Shown piece after piece: positions 7,629 to 17,107 of a DNA stretch of 64,000 bases. The notes beneath the pieces were generated by a model, which was not told the DNA's origin, did no database searches, and saw nothing but the letters and a program-made list of their open reading frames with translations. This DNA comes from Rhodothermales bacterium (GTDB lineage: Bacteria; Bacteroidota; Rhodothermia; Rhodothermales; VXPQ01). Position 1 is the stretch's first letter, and each line of letters opens with the position of its first letter. The translations under genes and the position numbers were made by a program. The stretch spans positions 62,001 through 126,000 of the forward strand of contig JAJECT010000027.1 of assembly GCA_022821845.1 (NCBI GenBank), given 5' to 3'.

Positions 7629-9515
7629 ATGGCGAAATCTCTTTGGGACGAATTCCTTGCAAAGGCAGACGAACACTACAAAGCGCTTGAGCGCGAGGAA
7701 CGCTATAAGTTCGCTCTGGCAGGAGCACTGGCGAAAGCCCGTAACGCATTGTTGCAAGACAGATCGGACTGGGAAGAACTTGTGACGGCGGCGATCATGC
7801 ACAGAGACAATAATCTCATTTTCTACATAAACCGTGATAAATTCAAGAAGTGTATTGCCAATAACAGACAGGATGTGCGTGAGGCACTTCTAGAATTATG
7901 GTCCGAAGACGACCGAACGCCTGGCGACCGCATTCGCGCATTCGACAACAGACTGTCCGAAGGCATGTTGAATATTAAGAAGCGCCACACGGGTTCTCGC
8001 CTCGCGATCGAATCGTATCTCATGATGGGTATTAATGCGCAGAAGTATCCGCCGTTTCGTCGGGACACGTTTCGCATCACGTATACCAAGCTGGGCTATC
8101 CACAAGCCCCCGCCAACGACGTGGGCGTATGGTACGAACACGCCCTTGGCTTCCTGGATCGCATCATCAAAGAGGCAAAGGGGCGCGATATGGATGCGCC
8201 AAACAATCGGCTGGATGCGCAATCAATCGTCTGGAAGCTTGATAGAAATCCTGATATCCCTTGGGGGATTAATAGCAAGCGCAAGCCTAAAACACCCTCC
8301 AATAATACCAACCGAAACCGCCCCAAAAAGATGCCCCACCCCCTGAACACCATCCTCTACGGCCCGCCCGGCACCGGAAAAACATGGCATACCGTAACCC
8401 GCGCCGTGGCGATTATCGAGAAGAAGGATGTCGAAGAGGTGGAAAAGGAACAACGCGACGAAGTCAAGCGCCGATTTGAAACATACCGGGATCGGGACCG
8501 GGACGACGCGCAGGTCGAAATGATCACGTTCCACCAGAACACCACCTACGAGGATTTCATCGAAGGCATCCGGCCCGTCCTGAACAAAGACCAAGCCAGC
8601 GCCAACGGACAGGCGACGGGCGAACCCCAGCGCTCCGTATCCGCCGCAGCAGGCGTACTTACCGATATAAACGACGACGAGCAATCTTCGTCCGAAGGCA
8701 GCAGTCCCGGAGAGGTGCAATATGAAATGCGGGAGGGCGTGTTCCGGCGCATTGCCAGGCGCGCAGCAGCGAACGAGGGCCAGCGGTACGTGCTCGTCAT
8801 CGACGAAATCAACCGGGGCAACATCGCCCGCATCTTTGGCGAATTGATCACGCTGATCGAGGACTCGAAGCGAACCGGAAAGCACGACGAAGCCTGGGTA
8901 ACGCTGCCCGGCTCGCAGGACACGTTCAGCGTACCGGACAACTTGTACCTCCTCGGCACCATGAACACGGCAGACCGGTCCATCGCGCTGCTGGACACCG
9001 CCTTGCGCAGGCGATTCAAGTTCATCGAAATGATGCCGGACCCGTCTCACGAAGGCGTCAACGAAAATGTTGACGGCGTGGATTGCAGCCGTCTTCTTGA
9101 GGCCATGAATAACCGCATCGCCGTCCTCTTGGACCGCGAACACCAGATCGGACACACGTATTTTCTGGACGTGAACGACATGGACGCGCTTGCCGATGCG
9201 TTTCAGCATGGCGTCCTGCCGCTCTTGCAGGAATATTTTTACGAAGATTGGGAGAAAATTAGCGCGGCGCTGAACAACAACGGGTTCGTCAAGCGCCGGA
9301 AGCCGCCGAAAGAACTGGTTGACGCGAACCTGGCGGATGCAAACCGAGACGTATACGACCTGCTGCAACGCGACGACAACCTGTGGACCGACCCGGCGGC
9401 GTATCAGAAAATCTACGGCAAGGCCGCAACGCCGACGAACGACGACAACGCAGAAGAGTCAGACGACAACAGCGCAGAAGCAACAAACGACGCCAGCGTC
9501 ACGGGAGACGAGTAA
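7629..9515 (+). CDS. mcrB: McrB-like AAA+ GTPase of type IV restriction system
   Basis: A 628-residue protein. The N-terminal ~230 residues, presumably the DNA- or modification-sensing region, are mostly helical and do not resemble the classical E. coli McrB reader in anything I recognise. The motor follows: Walker A GPPGTGKT at 245-252, Walker B VLVIDEIN at 388-395, and the McrB signature MNTAD at 445-449, which marks the GTP-using subfamily. The C-terminal tail is extremely acidic (Asp/Glu/Asn/Ser/Thr). McrB hexamers hydrolyse GTP to drive the McrC nuclease, cutting foreign DNA that carries modified bases. mcrC follows after 2 bp, so the pair is a translationally coupled operon. Confidence 0.9.
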   Translation: MAKSLWDEFLAKADEHYKALEREERYKFALAGALAKARNALLQDRSDWEELVTAAIMHRDNNLIFYINRDKFKKCIANNRQDVREALLELWSEDDRTPGDRIRAFDNRLSEGMLNIKKRHTGSRLAIESYLMMGINAQKYPPFRRDTFRITYTKLGYPQAPANDVGVWYEHALGFLDRIIKEAKGRDMDAPNNRLDAQSIVWKLDRNPDIPWGINSKRKPKTPSNNTNRNRPKKMPHPLNTILYGPPGTGKTWHTVTRAVAIIEKKDVEEVEKEQRDEVKRRFETYRDRDRDDAQVEMITFHQNTTYEDFIEGIRPVLNKDQASANGQATGEPQRSVSAAAGVLTDINDDEQSSSEGSSPGEVQYEMREGVFRRIARRAAANEGQRYVLVIDEINRGNIARIFGELITLIEDSKRTGKHDEAWVTLPGSQDTFSVPDNLYLLGTMNTADRSIALLDTALRRRFKFIEMMPDPSHEGVNENVDGVDCSRLLEAMNNRIAVLLDREHQIGHTYFLDVNDMDALADAFQHGVLPLLQEYFYEDWEKISAALNNNGFVKRRKPPKELVDANLADANRDVYDLLQRDDNLWTDPAAYQKIYGKAATPTNDDNAEESDDNSAEATNDASVTGDE

Positions 9516-9517
9516 CC

Positions 9518-10837
9518 ATGCCGTCCCCCGCTACGCACAACCTGCGGACAGGTCGTCGCAAGACCGCCGCGCAAGTCCGAACTCCGCCGCCCCCGATAAC
9601 CGTTCGGGAATACCAAGACCTGACCGGGCTGCAGGAGGACGAAAAACGCGATCTGGAGCGATTCGCGCTGGAACGAGCAAGCGAAGAAAAAGGCGAGCGA
9701 CAGGCCAGCGTACTCACGCTCCAGCATGGCAAGCTCCGCACGCAGAACTACGTCGGGATTATCGAAACGCGCCAGGGCAGAGTGATCGAAATTCTGCCGA
9801 AGGTCGATCTTGCGCAGGGCGAAACCGACCAACGCGAAAACACCCGGCGCGTCTTTATGAACATGCTCCGGGACTGGCGGCGCCTGGGGGAAACGCCATG
9901 GAACGACGCCGGCATTCGCCACATCCGCCGCTTCAACATGCTCGAAGCCTTCATCCACCTGTTCCTGACAAATGTGATCCTGCTGACCCGGCGCGGCCTT
10001 GCCCGGGCCTACCGAACGCAAGAAGCCAACCTCGCCTGCCTGCGCGGACGGATTCTGTTTCCGCAGCATATCCGCGAAAATCTCGTGGACCGCTCCCGGT
10101 TCTACGTCGGCTTCGACGAATTCACCGCGGACCGGCCTGCCAATCGCCTGATCCACTCTGCGTTGCAGCGGCTCATGGGCATTGCGCGGCACCCCGCAAA
10201 CCGGCAGCGGCTCCATCAATTGCGCATTCTTTTCTCCAGCGTACCCCTTTCGACGAACCTGAACGCCGACTGGGCGCGCCATCAGGTGGACCGGTCCATG
10301 CGCCAGTACGACGCCGTAATGCCCTGGGTCAGGCTCTTCCTGTTCGGCCACGGCCTCGCCACCTTCGCCGGTGCGCACGTCAACCGCGCGTTGCTGTTTC
10401 CCATGCAAGAAGTATTCGAGGATTTCGTAACCGCCGCCCTCCGCCGTCATCAGCAGGACTTCGCGGTGCACTCGCAAGGAACAGGGCAGCACCTGGCGAT
10501 AGACGACCGCGACCAGGAATGGTTTTACCTGAAACCGGACATTGTTTTGCAGGAACGCGGACAAACCCGGTTCATTCTGGATGCCAAATGGAAGCGACTC
10601 GACCCCAGCGAACGGAACCACAATATCAAGCAGCCCGACGTATACCAGCTCTTCGCGTACGGGCGGCGATACGACTGCCGTCGCGTGGCGCTGATCTACC
10701 CGCAAACGGCGGCGTTTCGCCAAACGCTCCGGTTTCGATTCCAGGACGAGCCCGCATTGGAACTGGCTTGCTTCCCGTTCAACGTGGAGGAGCCGGAAAA
10801 AACCGTAGGCGCACTGATGCAGGAATTGCGACGCTGA
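9518..10837 (+). CDS. mcrC: McrC nuclease subunit of type IV restriction system
   Basis: A 439-residue protein with the McrC layout: an N-terminal beta-rich segment (TLQHGKLRTQNYVGII...EILPKVDL) that docks on the McrB ring, a central helical region, and a C-terminal PD-(D/E)xK nuclease with Asp341 in KPDIVL and Asp355-Ala-Lys357 in ILDAKWK. The start 2 bp after the mcrB stop preserves the usual coupling. The length is close to other McrC proteins and all catalytic residues are present, so the system looks intact. Confidence 0.9.
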   Translation: MPSPATHNLRTGRRKTAAQVRTPPPPITVREYQDLTGLQEDEKRDLERFALERASEEKGERQASVLTLQHGKLRTQNYVGIIETRQGRVIEILPKVDLAQGETDQRENTRRVFMNMLRDWRRLGETPWNDAGIRHIRRFNMLEAFIHLFLTNVILLTRRGLARAYRTQEANLACLRGRILFPQHIRENLVDRSRFYVGFDEFTADRPANRLIHSALQRLMGIARHPANRQRLHQLRILFSSVPLSTNLNADWARHQVDRSMRQYDAVMPWVRLFLFGHGLATFAGAHVNRALLFPMQEVFEDFVTAALRRHQQDFAVHSQGTGQHLAIDDRDQEWFYLKPDIVLQERGQTRFILDAKWKRLDPSERNHNIKQPDVYQLFAYGRRYDCRRVALIYPQTAAFRQTLRFRFQDEPALELACFPFNVEEPEKTVGALMQELRR

Positions 10838-10954
10838 CCGCCACATCCGCGCCTCGCGCCTCGGTGCAAGGACAGGAATCGGAAGCAAAACGCGCAGCGA
10901 ACAAACCTGCGCCGCGACTGCGCCCCGCTAACGAACCCTGAAGCGCAAAGAAAA

Positions 10955-11030
10955 TGGAGCCAACGACCGGACTTGAACCGGTGACCTGCTCATTACGAGT
11001 GAGCTGCTCTACCAACTGAGCTACGTTGGC
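10955..11030 (-). tRNA. tRNA-Thr (anticodon CGT)
   Basis: Reading the minus strand from 11030 gives a complete cloverleaf: acceptor GCCAACG pairing with CGTTGGC, a D-arm with AGTTGGTAGAGC, an anticodon stem CTCA/TGAG enclosing loop CTCGTAA (anticodon CGT, codon ACG) and a T-arm containing GGTTCAAGTCC. The 3' CCA is encoded (10955-10957). The flanks (10838-10954 and 11031-11264) show no genes. Confidence 0.96.
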
Positions 11031-11264
11031 TGGTCGATCTGCAACGCATAACGCGAAAAATACGCCGCCTGCGCCCACGAAACGCGCAACCCGCGCACGG
11101 GATCCCCGCAGCGCGCATCACATAAGAACGAGCCGTTCTTGCAAATCTGTTCGGACCCCACCGAAAACCGCGCCAATCCGCCCGAAACACAATACATTTC
11201 CCTGCGTTTCGTTAGACTTTGCGTATACTGCGCGTAATGCTTTCCCGAGTACTACCTCTGCGCC

Positions 11265-12659
11265 TTGCTGGGCATGTCCCGTTCCCCTGTCATAGCCGAA
11301 GCCAACGCGGCATGGAATCCCGCGTCCTGGCGCGAACGGACCGCCGCGCAGCAACCGCAGTACCCCGACCAGGCCGCCTTGTCCGAAACGCTGGCGCAGT
11401 TGCACGAACTGCCTCCGCTCGTAACGTCGTGGGAAATTCAGGCGCTCAGGCGACAAATCGCCGAGGCGGCGCAGGGACAGCGTTTTATCTTGCAGGGCGG
11501 CGAATGCGCGGAGCACTTCAACGAATGCAGCGCAGGCATTATCGCCAATCGCCTGAAGGTGCTCCTGCAGATGAGCCTCGTGCTGATCTTCGGCATCCGA
11601 ACGCCCGTCGTGCGCATAGGCCGCTTTGCCGGCCAGCACGCCAAACCCCGCTCTTCCGATAGCGAAACGCGCGACGGGCTTACCCTCCCGAGCTACCGGG
11701 GCGACCTGGTCAACGGCGCCGCCTTCACGCCCGAAGCGCGCAAGCCGGATCCGAAGCGCATGTTGCAGGCCCACGCGCATTCCGCCATGACGCTGAACCT
11801 CGTTCGCGCCCTCACCAATACGGGCTTTGCAGACCTGCATCATCCGGAATACTGGAACATTGATTTCATCCGCCGGACGCCGCTGGAAAAAGAATACCGC
11901 CAGATCGTCGAATCCATTCAGGAGACGATTGCGTTCATCGAAACGGTCTCGGGCAACCCGCTTCGCAGCCTGGGCCGCACCGAATTCTTCACCAGCCACG
12001 AAGCCCTGCACCTTCCCTACGAAGAAGCCTTCACGCGCCACGTGCCGCACAACGAAGGCATTTTCAATCTGGCGACCCATTTCCCGTGGATCGGCGCCAG
12101 AACGGCGGACCCCGAAGGCGCGCACATCGAATATGCGCGAGGCATTGCGAATCCGGTGGGGCTGAAAATAGCCCCGAGCGTATCGCCGGAAGAACTGGCG
12201 CGCATCGTGCGCATGCTGAATCCGAACGCAGACCCCGGTCGGCTCGTGCTCATTCACCGCCTCGGCGCAGACCGCATCGGCGCGCTGTTGCCCCCCTTGA
12301 TCCGGGCCGTGCAGGCTTCGGGTACGCCCGTGGCCTGGATGAGCGACCCCATGCACGGGAACACGGAATTGACGGAAACGGGCGTCAAAACAAGGCGTTT
12401 CGAAAACATCCTCGACGAACTCGAACAAGCGTTCGACATCCATGCCGCGGAAGGATCGCACCTCGGCGGCGTACATTTCGAACTGGCGGGCGAAGACGTT
12501 ACCGAATGCACGGGCGGCGCAAGCGGCCTGAACGACGCCGATCTGATGCGCGCCTACAAGTCGCAAGTCGATCCGCGGCTGAATTACGAGCAAGCGCTGG
12601 AAATGGCTTTCCTTGTCGTACGCAAGAAAAAACGCATGGAAAACGCATCGGCTATATGA
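11265..12659 (+). CDS. aroG: Class II DAHP synthase
   Basis: A 464-residue 3-deoxy-7-phosphoheptulonate synthase of the class II (plant/mycobacterial) type, condensing phosphoenolpyruvate and erythrose 4-phosphate at the entry of the shikimate pathway. Family landmarks are WEIQALRRQIAEAAQG, the metal-ligand cysteine block LQGGECAEHF, PVVRIGRFAGQHAKPRSS, SHEALHLPYEEAF, HFPWIG, GNPVGLK-like ANPVGLKI, WMSDPMHGNT and GEDVTECTGG. An ATG at 11274 is an alternative start. It overlaps the TonB receptor gene by ATGA although the functions are unrelated. Confidence 0.95.
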   Translation: MLGMSRSPVIAEANAAWNPASWRERTAAQQPQYPDQAALSETLAQLHELPPLVTSWEIQALRRQIAEAAQGQRFILQGGECAEHFNECSAGIIANRLKVLLQMSLVLIFGIRTPVVRIGRFAGQHAKPRSSDSETRDGLTLPSYRGDLVNGAAFTPEARKPDPKRMLQAHAHSAMTLNLVRALTNTGFADLHHPEYWNIDFIRRTPLEKEYRQIVESIQETIAFIETVSGNPLRSLGRTEFFTSHEALHLPYEEAFTRHVPHNEGIFNLATHFPWIGARTADPEGAHIEYARGIANPVGLKIAPSVSPEELARIVRMLNPNADPGRLVLIHRLGADRIGALLPPLIRAVQASGTPVAWMSDPMHGNTELTETGVKTRRFENILDELEQAFDIHAAEGSHLGGVHFELAGEDVTECTGGASGLNDADLMRAYKSQVDPRLNYEQALEMAFLVVRKKKRMENASAI

Positions 12660-14920
12660 TTTCGCGCCGCCCCCACAGCAGTTATTTCCTTGCCGGGCTG
12701 GCCGCGGTTTCGCTGTGGCTTGCGCCGACGCTTGTCCATGCGCAGGAGTCCGCCGCCGTGCGCGGATTCGTCACGGCGGAAGACGACGGACAACCGCTCC
12801 AGGGCGTACATGTCATCCTCCGGCAAGGCGAAACACTCCTCGGCGGCGTAACCGATCCCGACGGGATATACCTGATTGGCCGCGTCCCGGCGGGGCAATA
12901 CGTCCTGGAGGCTTCCTTCATCGGATTCGAAACCTTCTCGGACACGCTCGACCTGGCCGCAGGGGATTCGCGGCACCTGGACATTGCGCTGGCCACGCGA
13001 CAAGCCGCCATGGACGAAGTCGTGGTCGAGGCCGAACGCGAAACCGGCGCCGCGCGCGTTACGGCGGGACAGCAGCGGGTGCTGCCGCAAGACATCGAAT
13101 TGATTCCCTCGCCCAGCGTATCCGGCGACCTTGTCAACTACCTTGCCGCGCAGCCCGGCGTGGTATCCATGGGAGATCGCGGCGGCCAGGTCTTCGTCCG
13201 GGGCGGCGAACCCGCCCAGAACCTGACCCTGCTGGACGGAATGTACATTCTCCAGCCCTTCCATCTGCTGGGATTCTATTCGGCGTTTCCGTCGGATATC
13301 ATCAACAACGCGGATATTTACGCAGGTGGGTTCGGCGCGGAATTTTCGGGCCGGCTGTCCTCGGTGATCGACGTGCAAACGCGCAACGGCAACAAGCGCC
13401 GCTACGAAGCAGGCCTTGCGCTAACGCCTTTCGTAAACTCGGCCCGCCTCGAAGGCCCGCTGGTGGGACCCATTTCATTCCTCGGATCCGCCCGCATTTC
13501 AACCCTCGAAGAAGTCGCCTCGCTGTATGTCGCGGACGACCTGCCCTACCGCTTTGGCGACCTGTTCGGCAAACTGCACATCCCCATCTCGCGCAATCAC
13601 CAGACCTCCGTATCGTCCGTGCATACGTTCGACCGGGGCACCCTCGCGGAACCCACGCTCTTCGGCGGCAACAACGAAATTCGCTGGAAAAACACCGCGC
13701 TCGGGGTACGCCACCTCGTGCTCCCCAGGTCTCTCCCCATTCTTGGCGAAGCCCTGTTCTCCTGGTCCCGCCTCGAAACGGAATACGGCCTGCGCGAGGA
13801 GCCGTCCCGCACCACCGACGTAGACAATTACAACCTCGAAGTCAATTTCAGCAACTTCGGGCAACGCGTCGAAACGCGCTGGGGATTCTTCGTCCGCAAC
13901 GTCGAGCTCACGGCAGACCTCGGCGGCGCATACCAGAACATCGTGGAAAATTTCGTCCGTTCGACGAATGCGGGCGGCTGGGCGGAGCCGGAATTCGACC
14001 TTGGCAACGGGTTGCGGGTGCGCGTCGGCGCCGTCGGTCAATTCTTCGGCAATTCCGGTTTCTTTCTGGAGCCGCGCATCCGGGCCGTGATCGAACGCGG
14101 CAAACATCAATGGAGCTTCGCCGGCGGCATGTACCGGCAAAACATCCTCGGCTTAAGCGACCGCCGCGACGCCTCCAGCATCTTTACGGCCTACGCAGAA
14201 GCGCCGACCGGAGAAATCCCGACCGCCCTGCACGGCATTGCAGGCTACCGGATATCGCCCTCCGCATCCCTCGAAATCTCGGTCGAGACCTTCTACAAGG
14301 ACCTCAAGAACCTGTTTATCGCGGAATGGACCTCGTTTCCCCGGTTCACCACGCGCCTTCAGCCGGCGGAAGGCGAAGTCTTTGGCGTGGACCTCCGCAT
14401 GGAACTGCGGCGCCGAAATTTCTATGCATTCCTCAATTACGGCTACTCTTCGACCCGCTACGATGCCATGCAGGCATCGCTGCCCCTGTGGTTCGGGACC
14501 GACCAGCTCTCCTTCCGCCCGCCACACGACCGCCGCCACCAGCTCAACCTGATCCTGAGCGGCTCCGTCGCCGGGTTCGACATGAGCGCGCGCTGGAATA
14601 TCGGATCGGGCCTGCCCTATACCCGGGTGCGCGGGTTCGACGGGTTCATTCTGATGGACGGCGTCGTAGACGTGGAAGGAATCGAGGGCTTTCCGCGGGT
14701 GATCTACGACCGTCCCTACGAAGGCGTACTCCCCATGTACCACCGGCTGGACGCAACGATCGAGCGGCAGATGTCCCTCGGCGCGGCGGACCTTACCGTA
14801 CAGGTTGGCGCCATCAACGTCTACAACCGGGCCAACCTGTTCGCCCTCGACATCTTTACCCTCCAACGAACCGACCAGCTCCCCTTCGTGCCCACGGCGG
14901 GAATCGAGATAGAATTCTGA
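12656..14920 (+). CDS. TonB-dependent outer-membrane receptor with carboxypeptidase-like N-domain
   Basis: A 754-residue outer-membrane receptor. A signal peptide (about 1-28, cleaved after VHAQ) is followed by a CarboxypepD_reg-like beta sandwich (AVRGFVTAEDDGQPLQGVHVIL...) at about 31-115. The plug domain follows (LVNYLAAQPGVVSMGDRGGQVFVRGGEPAQNLTLLDGMYI), then a 22-strand-type barrel ending with a terminal aromatic-rich strand. Such receptors import large or scarce substrates using TonB energy and are characteristic of Bacteroidota and relatives. The next gene encodes a DUF4249-type lipoprotein, a standard partner. The start overlaps the upstream stop (ATGA). Confidence 0.9.
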   Translation: MISRRPHSSYFLAGLAAVSLWLAPTLVHAQESAAVRGFVTAEDDGQPLQGVHVILRQGETLLGGVTDPDGIYLIGRVPAGQYVLEASFIGFETFSDTLDLAAGDSRHLDIALATRQAAMDEVVVEAERETGAARVTAGQQRVLPQDIELIPSPSVSGDLVNYLAAQPGVVSMGDRGGQVFVRGGEPAQNLTLLDGMYILQPFHLLGFYSAFPSDIINNADIYAGGFGAEFSGRLSSVIDVQTRNGNKRRYEAGLALTPFVNSARLEGPLVGPISFLGSARISTLEEVASLYVADDLPYRFGDLFGKLHIPISRNHQTSVSSVHTFDRGTLAEPTLFGGNNEIRWKNTALGVRHLVLPRSLPILGEALFSWSRLETEYGLREEPSRTTDVDNYNLEVNFSNFGQRVETRWGFFVRNVELTADLGGAYQNIVENFVRSTNAGGWAEPEFDLGNGLRVRVGAVGQFFGNSGFFLEPRIRAVIERGKHQWSFAGGMYRQNILGLSDRRDASSIFTAYAEAPTGEIPTALHGIAGYRISPSASLEISVETFYKDLKNLFIAEWTSFPRFTTRLQPAEGEVFGVDLRMELRRRNFYAFLNYGYSSTRYDAMQASLPLWFGTDQLSFRPPHDRRHQLNLILSGSVAGFDMSARWNIGSGLPYTRVRGFDGFILMDGVVDVEGIEGFPRVIYDRPYEGVLPMYHRLDATIERQMSLGAADLTVQVGAINVYNRANLFALDIFTLQRTDQLPFVPTAGIEIEF

Positions 14921-14922
14921 TT

Positions 14923-15945
14923 ATGGCCCTCTCCTCGCTGCGAAATACAACCCTCGGCCTGCTGATTGCCGCCGCCTTGCTCGCCTCCTGCGAAAGCGGC
15001 GTCGATCCGCTCATTGGCGAACCCCGGCCCTTTACGGTCTGGGGCCTGCTGGACGCTTCGGCGGACACCCAGCGCGTCCGCATTTTTTCTATCGAAGGCG
15101 AATCCGGCGTCGACCGGCCCGGAAACCTGGACGCCGTCGTAACCAGCACGGACCTCGAAACCGGGGAAACGCTGACGTGGCGGCCCTACCGGGTAACCTA
15201 CGAGAGCGGCGTAACGGGACATGTGTTCGAAGCCGCCTTTCGCCCGGTGCACGAACGCCGCTACCGCCTGGACGTGACCCGGTCGGACGGCGCCGTATCC
15301 AGCGCCACGGTGAAGGTGCCGCCCGAAGTGGAATTCACCATCGAACGCACGGATACCAGTCCGAAAGTCTTTGTCTACGTGCACGGCGAAGGATTCAACC
15401 TGCTGGGCGTCGAAATGCGGTACGAGGCAACCAACGTTCCCCCCGGCAACGTCTGGCCCACCGACCTGAAACGCCACCCCGCCGTATTCTACCCGGTAGA
15501 AGTATCCTATCAGGGGACGGAAGAAAAAACAAGAGACGGCGTACGGTACGACATCAACATGGTGGACGACTTTGCGGTCGTAGAGGAGGAGTACAAAAAC
15601 AAATGCCTGGTGACGGAAGGCAACCCCGACATTGCGCTGCGCCGCGTCGAGTTTCATTTCGTGGCGGCGAACGAAGCCTGGGATCCGCCGGGCGGGGTAT
15701 TCGATCCGGAGGTGCTGGTCGAACCCGGCGCCCTCTCCAACATCGACAACGGATACGGCTTTCTCGGGGCCGGCATGGTGGTCGCCGAACGCTGGATCCC
15801 CCCGAAAGGTTTGCGGGATTTCATTGGATTCAGCTCGGAAGCGGGATGCAGTCTCGTTCCCAGCGCCACGAATCCGGCCTGCACCTCCCCGCCCATCCCG
15901 TGCCTGGACAACGTAACCGACGATATCTGGAGTCTTTATCTCTAA
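14923..15945 (+). CDS. DUF4249-type lipoprotein, partner of the TonB receptor
   Basis: A 340-residue protein with a lipoprotein signal (LLIAAALLASCES, lipidated Cys about residue 23). The body is beta-rich, with the FTVWGLLDASADTQRVRIFSIEG opening and the RRYRLDVTRSDG segment typical of DUF4249 proteins encoded after TonB receptors in Bacteroidota. The function of this family is not established; it is inferred to act with the receptor at the outer membrane. The start lies 2 bp after the receptor stop. Two C-terminal Cys-containing loops could form disulfides. Confidence 0.75.
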   Translation: MALSSLRNTTLGLLIAAALLASCESGVDPLIGEPRPFTVWGLLDASADTQRVRIFSIEGESGVDRPGNLDAVVTSTDLETGETLTWRPYRVTYESGVTGHVFEAAFRPVHERRYRLDVTRSDGAVSSATVKVPPEVEFTIERTDTSPKVFVYVHGEGFNLLGVEMRYEATNVPPGNVWPTDLKRHPAVFYPVEVSYQGTEEKTRDGVRYDINMVDDFAVVEEEYKNKCLVTEGNPDIALRRVEFHFVAANEAWDPPGGVFDPEVLVEPGALSNIDNGYGFLGAGMVVAERWIPPKGLRDFIGFSSEAGCSLVPSATNPACTSPPIPCLDNVTDDIWSLYL

Positions 15946-15955
15946 TGCCTGGCGT

Positions 15956-17086
15956 TTAGCCCCCGGAAGCCGCCGGGCGCGCCCCCGCCTCTTCGATCCA
16001 GCCGCCGCCCACCACGTCGTCGCCTTCGTACAACACCACGGACTGCCCCCGCGTAACGGCCTGCCTCGGCGCCCCAAAGGCTACGCGCAGTTCGTCCGGC
16101 CCCTCCTGCCGCGCCACGCCGGGCGCGCCCGGATCGTTGTAACGGATTTTCACGTCCACCGGCAATTCGCCGTCCAGGCGATCATACTTCACAAGATTGA
16201 TCTGCCGGGCCGTCAGCGCGCCCCGAAATAATTCCTCGCGCGGCCCCAGGACAATGGTGTTCGTTTCGGGGTCGATATCGACTACGTAGGCCGGGTAGCC
16301 CAGCGCGACGCCAAGCCCGCGACGCTGCCCGATCGTGTAAAACGGATACCCCTCGTGCCGCCCCAGCGCGGTCCCGTCGGACGTTACGAACAATCCTCCC
16401 GACACATCCTCCGCCAACCCGTCCACGCGGTCTTTCAGAAAACGCCGGTAATCGTTGTCCGGGATGAAGCATATTTCGTACGAATCGGGCTTGTCCGCCA
16501 CGCGGTCCAGCCCGTACGCCGCCGCCATCTCCCGAATCGCCGGTTTCTCGAAATCCCCCAGCGGCAACAAGGTGCGCGCCAAATGCTCCTGGGACACCCC
16601 CCACAAGGCATAGCTCTGATCCTTGCGCGCGTCGCGTCCCTTCGTCAGCACGAAGCGGCCCGTGGCTTCGTCCCGCCGGAGCCGCGCATAATGCCCGGTG
16701 GCGATGTAGTCGCAATCCAGCTGGTCGGCCCGCCGCATCAACGCCGCCCACTTTATGTGCGTGTTGCACAATACGCACGGGTTCGGGGTGCGCCCGGCAA
16801 GATACTCGTCGGTAAAGCGCTCAATGACCCAATCCCCGAATTCTTCTCGTATATCCACGATAAAATGGGTAAAGCCATGCTGCACGGCGACGGCGCGCGC
16901 GTCGTTCATGGATTCGAGCGTGCAACATCCCACCTCCTTGCCGCCTCGCCCGCCGCTGCGGGCGTAATCCCACGTCTTCATCGTAACGCCGACCACCTCG
17001 TACCCTTGCTCGGACAGCATGACCGCGGCAACCGAGGAATCCACCCCGCCGCTCATGGCCGCCAGTACCCGTCCCTTGCTACCCAT
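15956..17086 (-). CDS. mnmA: tRNA-specific 2-thiouridylase MnmA
   Basis: A 376-residue enzyme that installs the 2-thio group on wobble uridine 34 of tRNA-Lys, -Glu and -Gln. The N-terminal ATP pyrophosphatase loop AAMSGGVDSSVAA is at residues 9-21. The catalytic cysteines lie in NPCVLCN and EICFIPD. The central HYARL and DQSYALWGV segments and the C-terminal beta barrel (TARQINLV...VKIRYNDPGAPGVA...VTRGQSVVLYEGDDVVGGG) are complete. It is convergent with the DUF4249 gene, with only 10 bp between the stops. Confidence 0.96.
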   Translation of the reverse strand: MGSKGRVLAAMSGGVDSSVAAVMLSEQGYEVVGVTMKTWDYARSGGRGGKEVGCCTLESMNDARAVAVQHGFTHFIVDIREEFGDWVIERFTDEYLAGRTPNPCVLCNTHIKWAALMRRADQLDCDYIATGHYARLRRDEATGRFVLTKGRDARKDQSYALWGVSQEHLARTLLPLGDFEKPAIREMAAAYGLDRVADKPDSYEICFIPDNDYRRFLKDRVDGLAEDVSGGLFVTSDGTALGRHEGYPFYTIGQRRGLGVALGYPAYVVDIDPETNTIVLGPREELFRGALTARQINLVKYDRLDGELPVDVKIRYNDPGAPGVARQEGPDELRVAFGAPRQAVTRGQSVVLYEGDDVVGGGWIEEAGARPAASGG

Positions 17087-17107
17087 GATTCGCGCCCCCG
17101 AAATTCG

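Noticed and set aside
11118-12593. A 491-codon minus-strand frame opposite the DAHP synthase
   Set aside because: The sense frame matches a conserved enzyme along its whole length, and the antisense protein has no recognisable feature.
12613-15945. A 1110-codon open frame overlapping the TonB receptor and the DUF4249 gene
   Set aside because: Arg/Pro/Ala-dominated composition with no motifs; it is the shadow frame of GC-rich genes. Only its last ~340 codons, starting at 14923, are the real DUF4249 gene.
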